Origin: Candidatus Paralachnospira sangeri
Lineage (GTDB): Bacteria; Bacillota; Clostridia; Lachnospirales; Lachnospiraceae
Length of the DNA stretch: 38,684 bases
Assembly (NCBI GenBank): GCA_904397815.1
Contig: CAJFOT010000069.1
Location: 1-38,684 of the forward strand
Direction: 5' to 3'
Both the position numbers and the translations under genes were made by a program. The notes beneath the pieces were generated by a model, which was not told the origin of the DNA, searched no databases, and saw only the letters and a list, made by a program, of their open reading frames with translations. Positions 7,024 through 15,410 of the stretch are shown here, in pieces (positions within the stretch are counted from its first letter, which is position 1; each line of letters opens with the position of its first letter).

Positions 7024-8463
7024 TTAATGTCTTCTCCATGTGCTGGGCGTAAACAGCAGCAGCATCGGGAAAATTTCCAGTCTGCCGGCCAGCATATCGA
7101 ACATCAGCACGAATTTAGACAGCGGCGAGAACATGGAGAAATTCCCTGCGGGTCCTACCATTTCCAGACCGGGACCGATGTTGTTAAAGGTAGCGGCTAC
7201 GGCAGTGAAGTTGGTTACCAGGTCAAATCCGTCCAGACTGACCAGCAGTACAGAAACTGTGAAAATACACAGATAGCATACCAGGAATACGCTCACGGAA
7301 CGGATTACAGTGCGTTCGATCGGTTTGCCGTCGGATTTCAGTACCTTTACACTGCGGGGGTGAATCAGAGTGGACAGTTCCCGGGCAGCAGATTTGATGT
7401 ATATGATACATCTGGAGACTTTGATGCCGCCGCCGGTACTGCCTGCGCAGGCACCAATAACCATGACAATGACCAGAATTGTCCGGGAAAAGCCTGGCCA
7501 CAGGTTGAAGTCGACTGTGGAAAAACCGGTGGTTGTCATGACAGAAGATACTGTAAATGCCGCATGATGAAAATTATACAGGAGATTTCCTGATTCAGCA
7601 GTCAGGTTAATTGTGATTCCCAGAACCGCGGCAGCGAAAATAATAAAATACCATCTGACTTCCTCCATTCTGAAAGCGCCTTTAATCTGACGGATAACGA
7701 TCAGAAAATAAAAGTTAAAATTGACGCCGAACAAAAACATAAAAATAGTGGTAACAGCCTGCAGGTAGGTGCTGTAACTTCCCATACAGTCGGCTTTGAT
7801 GCCGAAACCGCCGGTGCCGGCAGTGCCGAAAGCAGTACACAGAGCGTCGAAAAGAGGCATTTTCCCGATCAGCAGCAAAACGATCTGGATCAGTGTCATA
7901 ACAAAATAGATGATATATAACATCATGGCAGACTGCTGCAGCTTTGGAACCAGCTTCCCGAATGTGGGACCGGGGCTTTCGGTACGCATCAGATACATGA
8001 TCTGACCGCCGGCCAGAGGCAGAATCGCCAGGATGAAAACCAGAACGCCCATGCCGCCTACCCAGTGGGAAAAACTCCGCCAGAACAGCATGCCGTGGGA
8101 CATCGCCTCTACATCTCTCAGGATACTGGAGCCTGTGGTGGTAAAACCGGAGATAATCTCAAACAGGGCATCGATATAAGAAGGGATTTCACCGCTGAGA
8201 GTAAAAGGGAGAGCGCCGGTCAGACTGAGGAGCACCCAGCTCAGTGCCACGGTTACGAATCCTTCTCTTGCATAAAACATATTATTTTTGGGACGCTTTC
8301 TGGTCATCAGGGTACCGGCGAGGACACAGCCGACGATGCAGATGAAAAACCAGATTCCCTCATGCTCCTGATAGATGACGGATGTGATGAGGGGAAAAAT
8401 CATGAAAAACCCCTGAAATCTGAGTACCCAGCCTAATATGTATACGATAATCGAAAAATTCAT
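7024..8463 (-). CDS. trkH: Trk/Ktr-type potassium transporter membrane subunit
   Basis: This 479-residue integral membrane protein has the fourfold membrane-pore-membrane arrangement of TrkH/KtrB. The four pore loops are recognisable around FTTTGSS, FGTAGTGGFG, VMTTTGFST and FNNIGPG, each with the filter glycine. It conducts potassium (or sodium-coupled potassium) into the cell and is gated by the TrkA ring. ATG lies one base past the trkA stop and its GAGGT ribosome site is inside trkA, so the two are translationally coupled. Confidence 0.93.
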   Translation of the reverse strand: MNFSIIVYILGWVLRFQGFFMIFPLITSVIYQEHEGIWFFICIVGCVLAGTLMTRKRPKNNMFYAREGFVTVALSWVLLSLTGALPFTLSGEIPSYIDALFEIISGFTTTGSSILRDVEAMSHGMLFWRSFSHWVGGMGVLVFILAILPLAGGQIMYLMRTESPGPTFGKLVPKLQQSAMMLYIIYFVMTLIQIVLLLIGKMPLFDALCTAFGTAGTGGFGIKADCMGSYSTYLQAVTTIFMFLFGVNFNFYFLIVIRQIKGAFRMEEVRWYFIIFAAAVLGITINLTAESGNLLYNFHHAAFTVSSVMTTTGFSTVDFNLWPGFSRTILVIVMVIGACAGSTGGGIKVSRCIIYIKSAARELSTLIHPRSVKVLKSDGKPIERTVIRSVSVFLVCYLCIFTVSVLLVSLDGFDLVTNFTAVAATFNNIGPGLEMVGPAGNFSMFSPLSKFVLMFDMLAGRLEIFPMLLLFTPSTWRRH

Positions 8464-8464
8464 G

Positions 8465-9835
8465 TCAGTTACCTCGTTTGTAATTGATTATGTCCTCTAA
8501 ATCGTTCAGCCCAAGATGGGTGGTTACAATAATCACCGTATCATTAACCTTCAGTACATCCTTGCCGGTGGGAGTGATGACTTTTCCATCGCGGACAATG
8601 CAGCAGATCAGAAGGTGATCGATCAGATTCAGGTTCTGCAGTGGGATATCAGTCAGGTGAGACTGCTCCCTGACAATGAATTCCAGCGCCTCAACCTGAT
8701 TATTTACCATACGGTAGAGTGATTCCACATTGCTGCCCATTGAATTTTCCATTGCCCTTACGTACCGCAGAATATATTCAGCAGTGATATATTTGGGGTA
8801 AACGATGCTCCCCAGAGGGATATCTTCTATCACCTCATCGAAGGAGATCCGATTCAGCTTGGTGATGATTTTGCTGTGGGAAGCTTTGTTGGCGTAAAGG
8901 GACAGGAGGATGTTTTCTTCATCAATTCCTGTGAGAGAGACAAAAGCATCCGCATTTTTGATTCCTTCCTCCAGAAGCAGCATCCGATCGGTTGCGTCGC
9001 CACAGATGATCATGGCCTGGGGAACCAGTTCGCTCAGCTGCTCGCACCGGCTGCGGTCCTTTTCAATGATTTTAACCGCGACTTTCATTTTTGCCAGCAT
9101 ACCGGCCAGATAATAAGACAGCGTTCCGCCGCCTGCGATCATAACATTGTGAATCGGCTTTGTATGAAGTCCGCATTCGGAAAAAAATATGGGGATTTTT
9201 GTGAGAGGCATTACGGCTGATACACTGTCGCCTGCTTCCAGAACAAAACTGCCGTCAGGAATTATCACCTGTTTTTTTCTCTCTACAATACAGAACAATG
9301 GCTCATTGTCAATTCTCTGACCGAAGTCGGATATTTTACAGTGATTCAGTACCGAATTTTCCGGAATTACAAATTTGATCATATTGACCTTGTTCTTTGC
9401 AAAAGAATCAATCTCCATGGCGTAGGGTACCTGGATCAGGCGGGCGATTTCTCCGGCGGTAGCCAGTTCAGGATTAATGACCATGGATAACCCCAGTCCT
9501 TCTTTGATGAAAGAGATTTCCTGGTTGTATTCCGGATTCCGGACTCTGGCGATAGTATGACATTTGCCGGCTTTTTTTGCGATCAGACAGCTGAGAAGAT
9601 TCACTTCATCCTGATTGGTGACGGCGATAAATAGATCCGTATTTTCGATGTCGGCTTCTTCCAGCGTGCGCTGGCTTACAGAATTCCCTACGATAACCTG
9701 AATGTCCAGCTGAGACATTGTAGATTCCACGTGCTCCGGCGCAATATCGATCATCGTGATTTCATGCCCTTCATCCCGGAGCTGCTCTGCTACCGTAAAG
9801 CCTACTTTGCCGCATCCTGCGATAATAATATTCAT
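8465..9835 (-). CDS. trkA: Trk system potassium uptake regulatory protein TrkA
   Basis: This 456-residue cytoplasmic gating protein has two RCK halves. The first Rossmann motif is MNIIIAGCGKVGFTVAEQL at the N-terminus, followed by a TrkA-C domain. A second half begins near 227 with VMIAGGGTLSYYLAG and IIEKDRSRCEQL and ends in a second TrkA-C domain. It binds NAD(H) or nucleotides and sets TrkH activity. GGGAGG shortly before ATG 9835 is preferred over the 16-codon-longer frame, which gives an unusual extension. It is first in the trkA-trkH-DUF1858 operon. Confidence 0.94.
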   Translation of the reverse strand: MNIIIAGCGKVGFTVAEQLRDEGHEITMIDIAPEHVESTMSQLDIQVIVGNSVSQRTLEEADIENTDLFIAVTNQDEVNLLSCLIAKKAGKCHTIARVRNPEYNQEISFIKEGLGLSMVINPELATAGEIARLIQVPYAMEIDSFAKNKVNMIKFVIPENSVLNHCKISDFGQRIDNEPLFCIVERKKQVIIPDGSFVLEAGDSVSAVMPLTKIPIFFSECGLHTKPIHNVMIAGGGTLSYYLAGMLAKMKVAVKIIEKDRSRCEQLSELVPQAMIICGDATDRMLLLEEGIKNADAFVSLTGIDEENILLSLYANKASHSKIITKLNRISFDEVIEDIPLGSIVYPKYITAEYILRYVRAMENSMGSNVESLYRMVNNQVEALEFIVREQSHLTDIPLQNLNLIDHLLICCIVRDGKVITPTGKDVLKVNDTVIIVTTHLGLNDLEDIINYKRGN

Positions 9836-9956
9836 GGTGATAGATCCTCCCTGTTTTTGTTTCCTGCATTCGATAACCGTCACCGGTTCTGTTGAGAGTG
9901 TATTTGGGCGGCAGGTTTTTACAATCTTTATAAAATATTAATACGATAATAGTGCT

Positions 9957-9984
9957 ATTATAGCGCTTTTTATAGGAAAAACAA
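9957..9984 (-). promoter_or_regulatory. promoter of the trkA-trkH operon
   Basis: On the minus strand, TTGTTT (9979-9984) is followed after 16 bp by a perfect TATAAT (9957-9962). It starts just past the terminator of the upstream URO-D gene. The leader of about 115 bases was checked for a c-di-AMP riboswitch; no convincing one was seen. Confidence 0.65.
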
Positions 9985-10002
9985 GCCTTTTCCCCAAAAG
10001 AA

Positions 10003-10038
10003 AGCCGCGCCGCAAAGGAATCTCTTTGCGGCGCGGCT
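10003..10038 (-). terminator. terminator of the larA1-uroD1 unit
   Basis: AGCCGCGCCGCAAAG (10003-10017) pairs perfectly with CTTTGCGGCGCGGCT (10024-10038), a 15-bp GC-rich stem with a six-base loop. On the minus strand it is followed by TTCTTTT. It begins 25 bp beyond the uroD1 stop. Confidence 0.9.
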
Positions 10039-10062
10039 GTACGGACAGATTTATTAATCTGA

Positions 10063-11160
10063 TTACCAGTTCTTGGAATCAATGTAATCCAGAAGTTCTT
10101 TGGCTTCGTCCAGTTTATGAGTGATGATATTGATATGAGTGCTGTGGTGCGGCATTTCCTCATAGATCACATCGATATCTTCTTTTGTGAAGTAGCCCAT
10201 ACCGATGGACAGTTTCTTTCCGCTTTCCAGTACCTTCTTGCATTCAGGCAGAATATCGGTCATGTTCAGGCCCTCGTCCTTGGTAATTTCCACAACGGAC
10301 AGATTCTTCAGAGACAGGATGCCGTCCAGGTGGATGAAGCTGGTAGGGTGTAAATGTACCAGGGAGTAATCGTAGCCTTCAATGTAGCGCTCTGAGGTCT
10401 TTCTCAGGTACTGCTCATAATGATTCTTGGACATCAGGGAAGCCAGATCCTCCTGATACCACATTACGCTGCCGGGTGCCCACAGATGATAGAAACCGAA
10501 ACTTCTTCCGCCATGGAAGGGCTCTGTTACCTTGTACTGATCAGCGATCAGGGCTCTCTGTCCTTCTACAATAATGTCAAATACCTGCTTGAAGATTTCC
10601 GGTTCATCGATAATGCCGTAAGCCAGTTCCATCTGGCTGATTAAAGAGCCGGCGGTGTCGGTTACGCCTCTTAAAATCGGCTGGGCTACAGGGAAACGGC
10701 CGTTTGCCAGCTTGGTCAGTTTTTCGGAAAATTCCAGGTACTTCTGATACCAGGGATTAGTAGCACCCAGTTTTACTTTTTTGATGTTTTCCAGCAGTTC
10801 TTCCGGATCGGAATAGATGGGGTGGCTTACAAAGCTGACAGTGGAACCGATCACATCAGCGCCGAAAATTGCTTCCATCCAGGGAAAGCCGGTGCAGGGC
10901 TCTGCCGCAAAGAAGCAGTCCTGACCCAGTGTTTCCAGATCCTGATACATTCTTTCGTAGTCGGGAAGATAGTCATCTACAATAACCTGGTCAGCTGTTA
11001 CAACATGGCCTTTTTCGATAATGTTATCGTTGGCCGCGAATTCCCGGCTGAAAAAATGACTGCCTACCCGGAAGCAGGTAAGGGGGCGTTTCTGATGTAC
11101 GCCGTTCCAATAGTCGTGATGACGCTGCAGACGTTCTTCGATGGATAATACTTTACTCAT
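10063..11160 (-). CDS. uroporphyrinogen decarboxylase (URO-D) family protein, copy 1
   Basis: This 365-residue cytoplasmic protein has a URO-D-like TIM-barrel pattern (PVAQPILRGVTDTAGSLI near 157-174). The family includes HemE and the corrinoid methyltransferases MtaA, MtbA and CmuA. The zinc motif H-x-C of the methyltransferases is H-x-H here (His269-Leu-His271), and the usual C-terminal P-x-E-N element is absent, so neither heme synthesis nor standard methyl transfer can be assumed. It is probably co-transcribed with larA1, 142 bp upstream. A hairpin, TGGCGG-AAACA-CCGCCA on the minus strand (11181-11197), stands just before its AGGAGG site. Substrate unknown. Confidence 0.8.
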   Translation of the reverse strand: MSKVLSIEERLQRHHDYWNGVHQKRPLTCFRVGSHFFSREFAANDNIIEKGHVVTADQVIVDDYLPDYERMYQDLETLGQDCFFAAEPCTGFPWMEAIFGADVIGSTVSFVSHPIYSDPEELLENIKKVKLGATNPWYQKYLEFSEKLTKLANGRFPVAQPILRGVTDTAGSLISQMELAYGIIDEPEIFKQVFDIIVEGQRALIADQYKVTEPFHGGRSFGFYHLWAPGSVMWYQEDLASLMSKNHYEQYLRKTSERYIEGYDYSLVHLHPTSFIHLDGILSLKNLSVVEITKDEGLNMTDILPECKKVLESGKKLSIGMGYFTKEDIDVIYEEMPHHSTHINIITHKLDEAKELLDYIDSKNW

Positions 11161-11302
11161 GTTCTCCTCTTTTCCTCCTGTGGCGGTGTTTCCGCCATGA
11201 AATTAGTGAAAGGTTACTTAGATATCTATTTTAACGGAAATAGGTAGGATGAATGACAATCTATAACCGCAAAAATACAATTTTGTTCGGAGCGGCAGAA
11301 AA

Positions 11303-12577
11303 TTAATCTGCCACTCTAACTAAAGTTTCACCGCCGAATGGAATGATGCCCACCTTGGCATCCTGTCCCTGGGTGTCAAAAGCTATTTTTAACGCTGTTT
11401 CTATTGTGTCTGCTTTCTGGAAAGAGAGCAGACGGCACTCTTCATCCGTCAGACCATTCGTCAGACAGATAACGTTTTCTGTGTAGTCCAGAACCTGAAA
11501 ATGACACAGCGGATTTGTAACGCCGACTTTGTCTGTTACCCGGCCCTCCTCCACATCTCTGTAAACGGTTTCCGCATCGGCAGGCAGATACCTGATCAGC
11601 ATGTCCCTGTGAGCAGGAGAGTTGTTGCAGAATCCCTCTCTGGGATCGAGGATGTAAATGATCGTACCGCCTCTTTTTACGCCGAACATTGAAAACCCTA
11701 AGGGCTTGAAGCCCTGCCAGTAATCCATATTGCAGGGATAAGCCGACACAATTACGATATCCGCCAGAGCGGGAATCTCCGGGCGGAGTGCTTTCTGGGC
11801 GAAAGCGACGCCGGCTCTGTGGGCTTCCAAATAATGGCCGCAGAACAGCCCCAGTATATTCTTGTCAGAATCCAGCACAGTATTCACAATGAAATCCAGT
11901 CCCACCTTTGCGCCGATGGCATCTACCTCCTGACGCATACGGCAGTTTACATTGCCGAAAATATCAATCAGCGGGAAATGGGAACCGGTCAGATGGGTGG
12001 CGGAAGTAGTGGCCTCTCCGGTTACGCCGGGCATAATGATTTTTGCTCCGCCGCCCCAGCCTACCACATTATGAGGCGCAATATTGCCGATGGCAATTTT
12101 GTATTCGGCTGCCAGAACAGCTTTGTGAAGATACAGCGGTGTGCCCATCTCCGTATCTCCGATGTATTCGTAGTCATCTTCCTGTTTATAATTGACATTT
12201 ACAACCGGATACCGGTCCAGCCACTTTCGGACGATCTTTGATTCCAGTTCTTCCTCTGTCAAAGGACGATGAGTACCCGGTGCTGTGACAAAAGTGATAT
12301 TGCGGGTACGCTTCTCCAGACGTTCCATTATATAAGGAAGGATTGCACTGGTAGGCGTAGGACGGGTCGCGTCATCGATAATGATAATAACCTTTGTATC
12401 TGCCGGAATCTGGTCCAGTCTGTCCGCGCTGAACGGGTGATCCAAAGCCTGACAGATCAGCTGGTCCTGAGAAAGCTCTGGAGTATAATCTTCATGCTCT
12501 GCATAATATAGGAAGTTTTTATCCTCAAGCTGTATTTCAATGTCGCGCATTCCTGTAAAAACAGAATAAGATTTCAT
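11303..12577 (-). CDS. LarA-like nickel-dependent hydroxyacid racemase/epimerase, copy 1
   Basis: This 424-residue member of the lactate racemase (LarA, DUF2088) family keeps the positions that bind the nickel-pincer nucleotide: DDATRP (near 68-73), GTHRP with His103, APHNVVGWGGGAK with His169 and Lys179, and His195 in SATHL. Spacing agrees with the L. plantarum enzyme (His108, His174, Lys184, His200). Family members racemise or epimerise various 2-hydroxy acids, so lactate is not assured. CGGAGG before ATG 12577 decides the start. No larB, larC or larE cofactor gene is in this window. It is divergent from gntR1 and clearly paralogous to the protein at 20070. Confidence 0.88.
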   Translation of the reverse strand: MKSYSVFTGMRDIEIQLEDKNFLYYAEHEDYTPELSQDQLICQALDHPFSADRLDQIPADTKVIIIIDDATRPTPTSAILPYIMERLEKRTRNITFVTAPGTHRPLTEEELESKIVRKWLDRYPVVNVNYKQEDDYEYIGDTEMGTPLYLHKAVLAAEYKIAIGNIAPHNVVGWGGGAKIIMPGVTGEATTSATHLTGSHFPLIDIFGNVNCRMRQEVDAIGAKVGLDFIVNTVLDSDKNILGLFCGHYLEAHRAGVAFAQKALRPEIPALADIVIVSAYPCNMDYWQGFKPLGFSMFGVKRGGTIIYILDPREGFCNNSPAHRDMLIRYLPADAETVYRDVEEGRVTDKVGVTNPLCHFQVLDYTENVICLTNGLTDEECRLLSFQKADTIETALKIAFDTQGQDAKVGIIPFGGETLVRVAD

Positions 12578-12610
12578 AAAGTCGATCCTCCGAGGTAAAA
12601 TCAGCAATCT

Positions 12611-12641
12611 GATATATCAAATAGAAATAATAAGATATATC
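12611..12641. promoter_or_regulatory. paired GATATATC palindromes (candidate GntR sites)
   Basis: GATATATC (12611-12618, within TGATATATCA) and GATATATC (12634-12641) lie 23 bp apart in the larA1 leader. Near-identical GATATATG boxes, 24 bp apart, flank the -10 of the promoter before the first HAAT binding protein (13706-13713, 13730-13737). This could be a shared operator for GntR1, encoded between them; AT-rich chance similarity is the alternative. Confidence 0.4.
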
Positions 12642-12714
12642 ACAGGCACAAATCTGTATAAACAGGAAAAAGAGAAAATAAAATTTGTTTATTTTGCTGC
12701 TTTATGCTATCATT

Positions 12715-12743
12715 ATCATAGCGAATCGGCAGGTAAATGTCAA
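12715..12743 (-). promoter_or_regulatory. promoter of larA1-uroD1
   Basis: On the minus strand TTGACA (12738-12743) is followed after 17 bp by TATGAT (12715-12720). Transcription would begin near 12708, leaving a leader of about 130 bases that includes the paired GATATATC boxes. Confidence 0.75.
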
Positions 12744-12836
12744 TGTTCCAAACTATAATTTTAATAGATATTTACGGGCACTATTATGATTTGCAGATAT
12801 ATTAACGTGTTGTGGAGAGTGGAGGAACGTTAGAAA

Positions 12837-13547
12837 ATGGAACTGAAGGTACTTCAAAAGCTTGAATCGGAAAGCCAGGCTGAATACGCTTATCGGATTC
12901 TCAGAAAAAATATTATGGAGTTTAATCTGCCGCCGGGATGTCTGATTAATGAGGGCGAGGCGGCAAAATGTCTGAATATCAGCCGTACACCCATACACGA
13001 GGCGGTAAACCGCCTGAAAGACGAACTGCTGGTAGAGGTGATACCGAGAAAAGAATCAAAAGTTTCAAAAATTAAAATTTCACTGGTCAACGAAGGCGTA
13101 ACGCTGCGCTGCGCAGTAGAGCCTAAGCTGACAGAGATGATTGCGGGTAATCTTTCTCAGCCGATTCTGGATGAGATGCGCAGAAACCTGCAGGAGCAGG
13201 AGACGCTGCTGACAGCGGCGCCGAAGGAAGAACTGTACAAGTTTTATCCGATTGATGATGAGTTCCATAAAATAATTTATATCGCGGCGAATAAAAAAAG
13301 AATTTATTCAGCGGTAAATCAGGTTGTATCCCATCTGGATCGGATGCGCTATCTGGTCCGTTACGGACAGGGCTTCGACATCGAACAGATCAGCTACGAA
13401 GAACATAAGGAACTTTATAATATGATGCTTCTGGGCAAACGGGCAGACCTTGATCTGGAGCTGTTTTACAGAAGGCATATTACCAGATTTCAGACTGTGA
13501 TGAATGACATTATCGACAGATATTCTGGCTATTTTGACTATTCATGA
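12837..13547 (+). CDS. GntR-family regulator, FCD type (GntR1)
   Basis: This 236-residue protein has a winged helix at about 15-80 (LINEGEAAKCLNISRTPIHEAVNRL) and an all-helical FCD effector domain after it. FCD metal ligands are present: Asp and His in IDDEFHKIIY, His in EEHKELY and His in RRHITRF. FCD regulators usually respond to small carboxylic acids. It is transcribed away from larA1 and towards the HAAT importer genes, so it may control both. GGAGG 11 bases before ATG supports the start. No clear terminator follows. Confidence 0.9.
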   Translation: MELKVLQKLESESQAEYAYRILRKNIMEFNLPPGCLINEGEAAKCLNISRTPIHEAVNRLKDELLVEVIPRKESKVSKIKISLVNEGVTLRCAVEPKLTEMIAGNLSQPILDEMRRNLQEQETLLTAAPKEELYKFYPIDDEFHKIIYIAANKKRIYSAVNQVVSHLDRMRYLVRYGQGFDIEQISYEEHKELYNMMLLGKRADLDLELFYRRHITRFQTVMNDIIDRYSGYFDYS

Positions 13548-13966
13548 TATTTGTTGATATTTTAAGACAGCGAAAAAGAAATTGCCGAATAGAAACAGGA
13601 GCCTTGATGCTTTATTATCAAAACTGTTAGTTTTTGCATAAAGATATTTGCTGCTTTTGTAAAAAATGCCTTTATAAGACATGAAAATGCATTGACATTT
13701 GATATGATATATGGTAACATGAATAACGTGATATATGAGATGACTGTGACGAGATGATTTATGGCAGATTTGCCATATATGTGTTCGAAAAACCTGTCAG
13801 ACAAGTGAAAAGTGCTGCACTTTCTGTTTTGGGACATGTTTTAAACAGCAAAGGGATACATATTCATGCCGCTCTGACCGGATGCAGAAAAATATGTATG
13901 GAAAAATGCCGAAAGTCTCAGACCTGTCATCCTGTATAGTATGAATGTAAAAGGAGGAGACGTACG
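13548..13966 (+). other. gene-free interval before the first HAAT binding protein
   Basis: No coding sequence is convincing here; the short frame at 13754-13939 has no ribosome site. The interval holds a promoter (13692-13720), two GATATATG boxes around its -10, a perfect inverted repeat ATGGCA-GATT-TGCCAT (13761-13776) and the palindrome AAAGTGC-T-GCACTTT (13809-13823). The leader would be about 240 bases. It was checked for T-box features and none was seen. Confidence 0.6.
13692..13720 (+). promoter_or_regulatory. promoter of the HAAT importer operon
   Basis: TTGACA (13692-13697) is followed after 17 bp by TAACAT (13715-13720). GATATATG boxes at 13706-13713 and 13730-13737 overlap the spacer and the expected start point near 13727, a placement that suits repression. 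Confidence 0.6.
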
Positions 13967-15256
13967 ATGTACAAGAAAATTTTAGCACTCATGCTCAGTG
14001 CGCTTATGGTTGTGTCTCTGGCTGGCTGCTCAGGCGGCGGAGATTCTGCAGAGACAACAGCTGCCGCTGCAGAGACAACAGCTGCTGCTGCAGACGGTGA
14101 GACAGCCGCTGAAGGTGAAACAGCCGCTGCTGCAGATGGCGAGACCTTCAAAATTGGCGCTTACCTTCAGCTGTCCGGCGGTAACTCCGCATACGGCGTT
14201 GAAGCGAGAAACGCAATTGAAATTGCAATTGCCTATGTAAACGAGAACGGCGGCTTCAACGGCGTGCCGGTTGAACTGGTTGCATACGATACACAGGGTT
14301 CCGCAGAGGAAGCTGTTAAGATCGTTACAAAGTTAATCGAAGTGGACCAGGTAGATGCAGCTGTTGGTTCCATCAACTCCAGTGAGGTTCTTGCTGCAGC
14401 TGGTTACTTAAATGACGCTGGCATTTACAACTTCGGTATGGGTACTTCCCCTACATGGATGGAGGAAGACTGGCCTTACGTATTCCGGGCAGCTATGAAC
14501 AACGGTAATGCGGTTCCCGCAACTGTTGAACTGGTACAGGCGTTCGGATATACTTCTGTTGGTACTTTCTATGGACAGGATGATAACTCTCTGACCACAG
14601 CTGAGACTTTTGAGGCAGCTTGTGAAGAAGCTGGCATCACAGTAACCGCTTCCGAGAGTTATGATACAGGTGACTCTGACTTCTCCGCTCAGGTAGCAAG
14701 CATCCTGGCTTCCAACCCTGACTGTGTATACATCTCCGTTATGGGCGAGGCAGGTCCTCTGATCGTTCAGCAGCTGAGACAGTACGGCTATTCAGGCATC
14801 ATTATCGATAAAGAGTCCTTCATGGAAAGCCAGATCGATATCGCCGGTGAGGAAAACTCCGACTACATCGCATTTGCTAACCCTTACGTAACATACGCAA
14901 GCTCCGCAGACTGTGATGATGAGTACATGAAATCCTTCCTGGAGAGATATGAAGAAGCTTACGGCGAGTGCTGTAAGACAGACTCTGCTTACCGTGGATG
15001 GGATACCATTATGTGTATGTGGGAAGCTTCCAAGATTGCAGGCGCTAACGACAGCGATTCTCTGAGAGACGCTACAAATCAGATCAGCGGTCTGCAGGGC
15101 TTAGGCGGAACCATCGACTTCACAGCTGGCGACAGAGAGGCATATCAGACTGTTAACAAGTTCATCCTGGTTGACAGAAAGAACATCCCTGTAGATCAGT
15201 GGCTGGAAGACGGCGGCTATGACGCTTACAAAGAAGCTACCGGAAATGACAAATAA
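13967..15256 (+). CDS. HAAT-family ABC transporter substrate-binding lipoprotein, copy 1
   Basis: This 429-residue type I periplasmic-binding-fold protein (Peripla_BP_6, LivJ/LivK class) has a signal peptide ending in lipobox LAGC with Cys21. A low-complexity linker built of AETTAAA and DGETAA repeats (about 26-58) follows. The binding domain starts FKIGAYLQLSGGNSAYGVEA. A GGAGG ribosome site precedes ATG. Permeases and ATPases follow immediately, so this is their cognate receptor. HAAT receptors bind branched amino acids, but also amides, urea and aromatic or other carboxylic acids; given the LarA neighbours a hydroxy acid is plausible, which is inference. Confidence 0.92.
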   Translation: MYKKILALMLSALMVVSLAGCSGGGDSAETTAAAAETTAAAADGETAAEGETAAAADGETFKIGAYLQLSGGNSAYGVEARNAIEIAIAYVNENGGFNGVPVELVAYDTQGSAEEAVKIVTKLIEVDQVDAAVGSINSSEVLAAAGYLNDAGIYNFGMGTSPTWMEEDWPYVFRAAMNNGNAVPATVELVQAFGYTSVGTFYGQDDNSLTTAETFEAACEEAGITVTASESYDTGDSDFSAQVASILASNPDCVYISVMGEAGPLIVQQLRQYGYSGIIIDKESFMESQIDIAGEENSDYIAFANPYVTYASSADCDDEYMKSFLERYEEAYGECCKTDSAYRGWDTIMCMWEASKIAGANDSDSLRDATNQISGLQGLGGTIDFTAGDREAYQTVNKFILVDRKNIPVDQWLEDGGYDAYKEATGNDK

Positions 15257-15300
15257 TCTCTGATATCTTAAACTGAAAAATTGTAAGACATCTAAACAGG

Positions 15301-15326
15301 CTGGCCGGATTGTAAAGTCCGGCCAG
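15301..15326 (+). other. intercistronic hairpin after the binding-protein gene
   Basis: CTGGCCGGA (15301-15309) pairs perfectly with TCCGGCCAG (15318-15326); TCTTAAG follows rather than a long T run. Such a stem between receptor and permease genes typically stabilises the upstream mRNA or partly terminates, giving more receptor than permease. Confidence 0.65.
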
Positions 15327-15410
15327 TCTTAAGAAAAGATAAGAGTATTTACTGAATCTGTTGGAAACTTAAGAATGATAACATGAGTCCTTGAAAGGAG
15401 ATTATGCCAA

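Noticed and set aside
9836-9956. Possible c-di-AMP riboswitch before trkA
   Set aside because: The leader is short and lacks the expected multi-stem structure and a terminator.
13754-13939. 61-residue frame in the leader of the HAAT operon
   Set aside because: No ribosome site before its ATG, and the interval is better explained by inverted repeats and regulatory DNA.
13721-13966. Possible T-box or amino-acid riboswitch before the HAAT operon
   Set aside because: No AAGGTGG-type antiterminator and no terminator/antiterminator pair was found in the leader.
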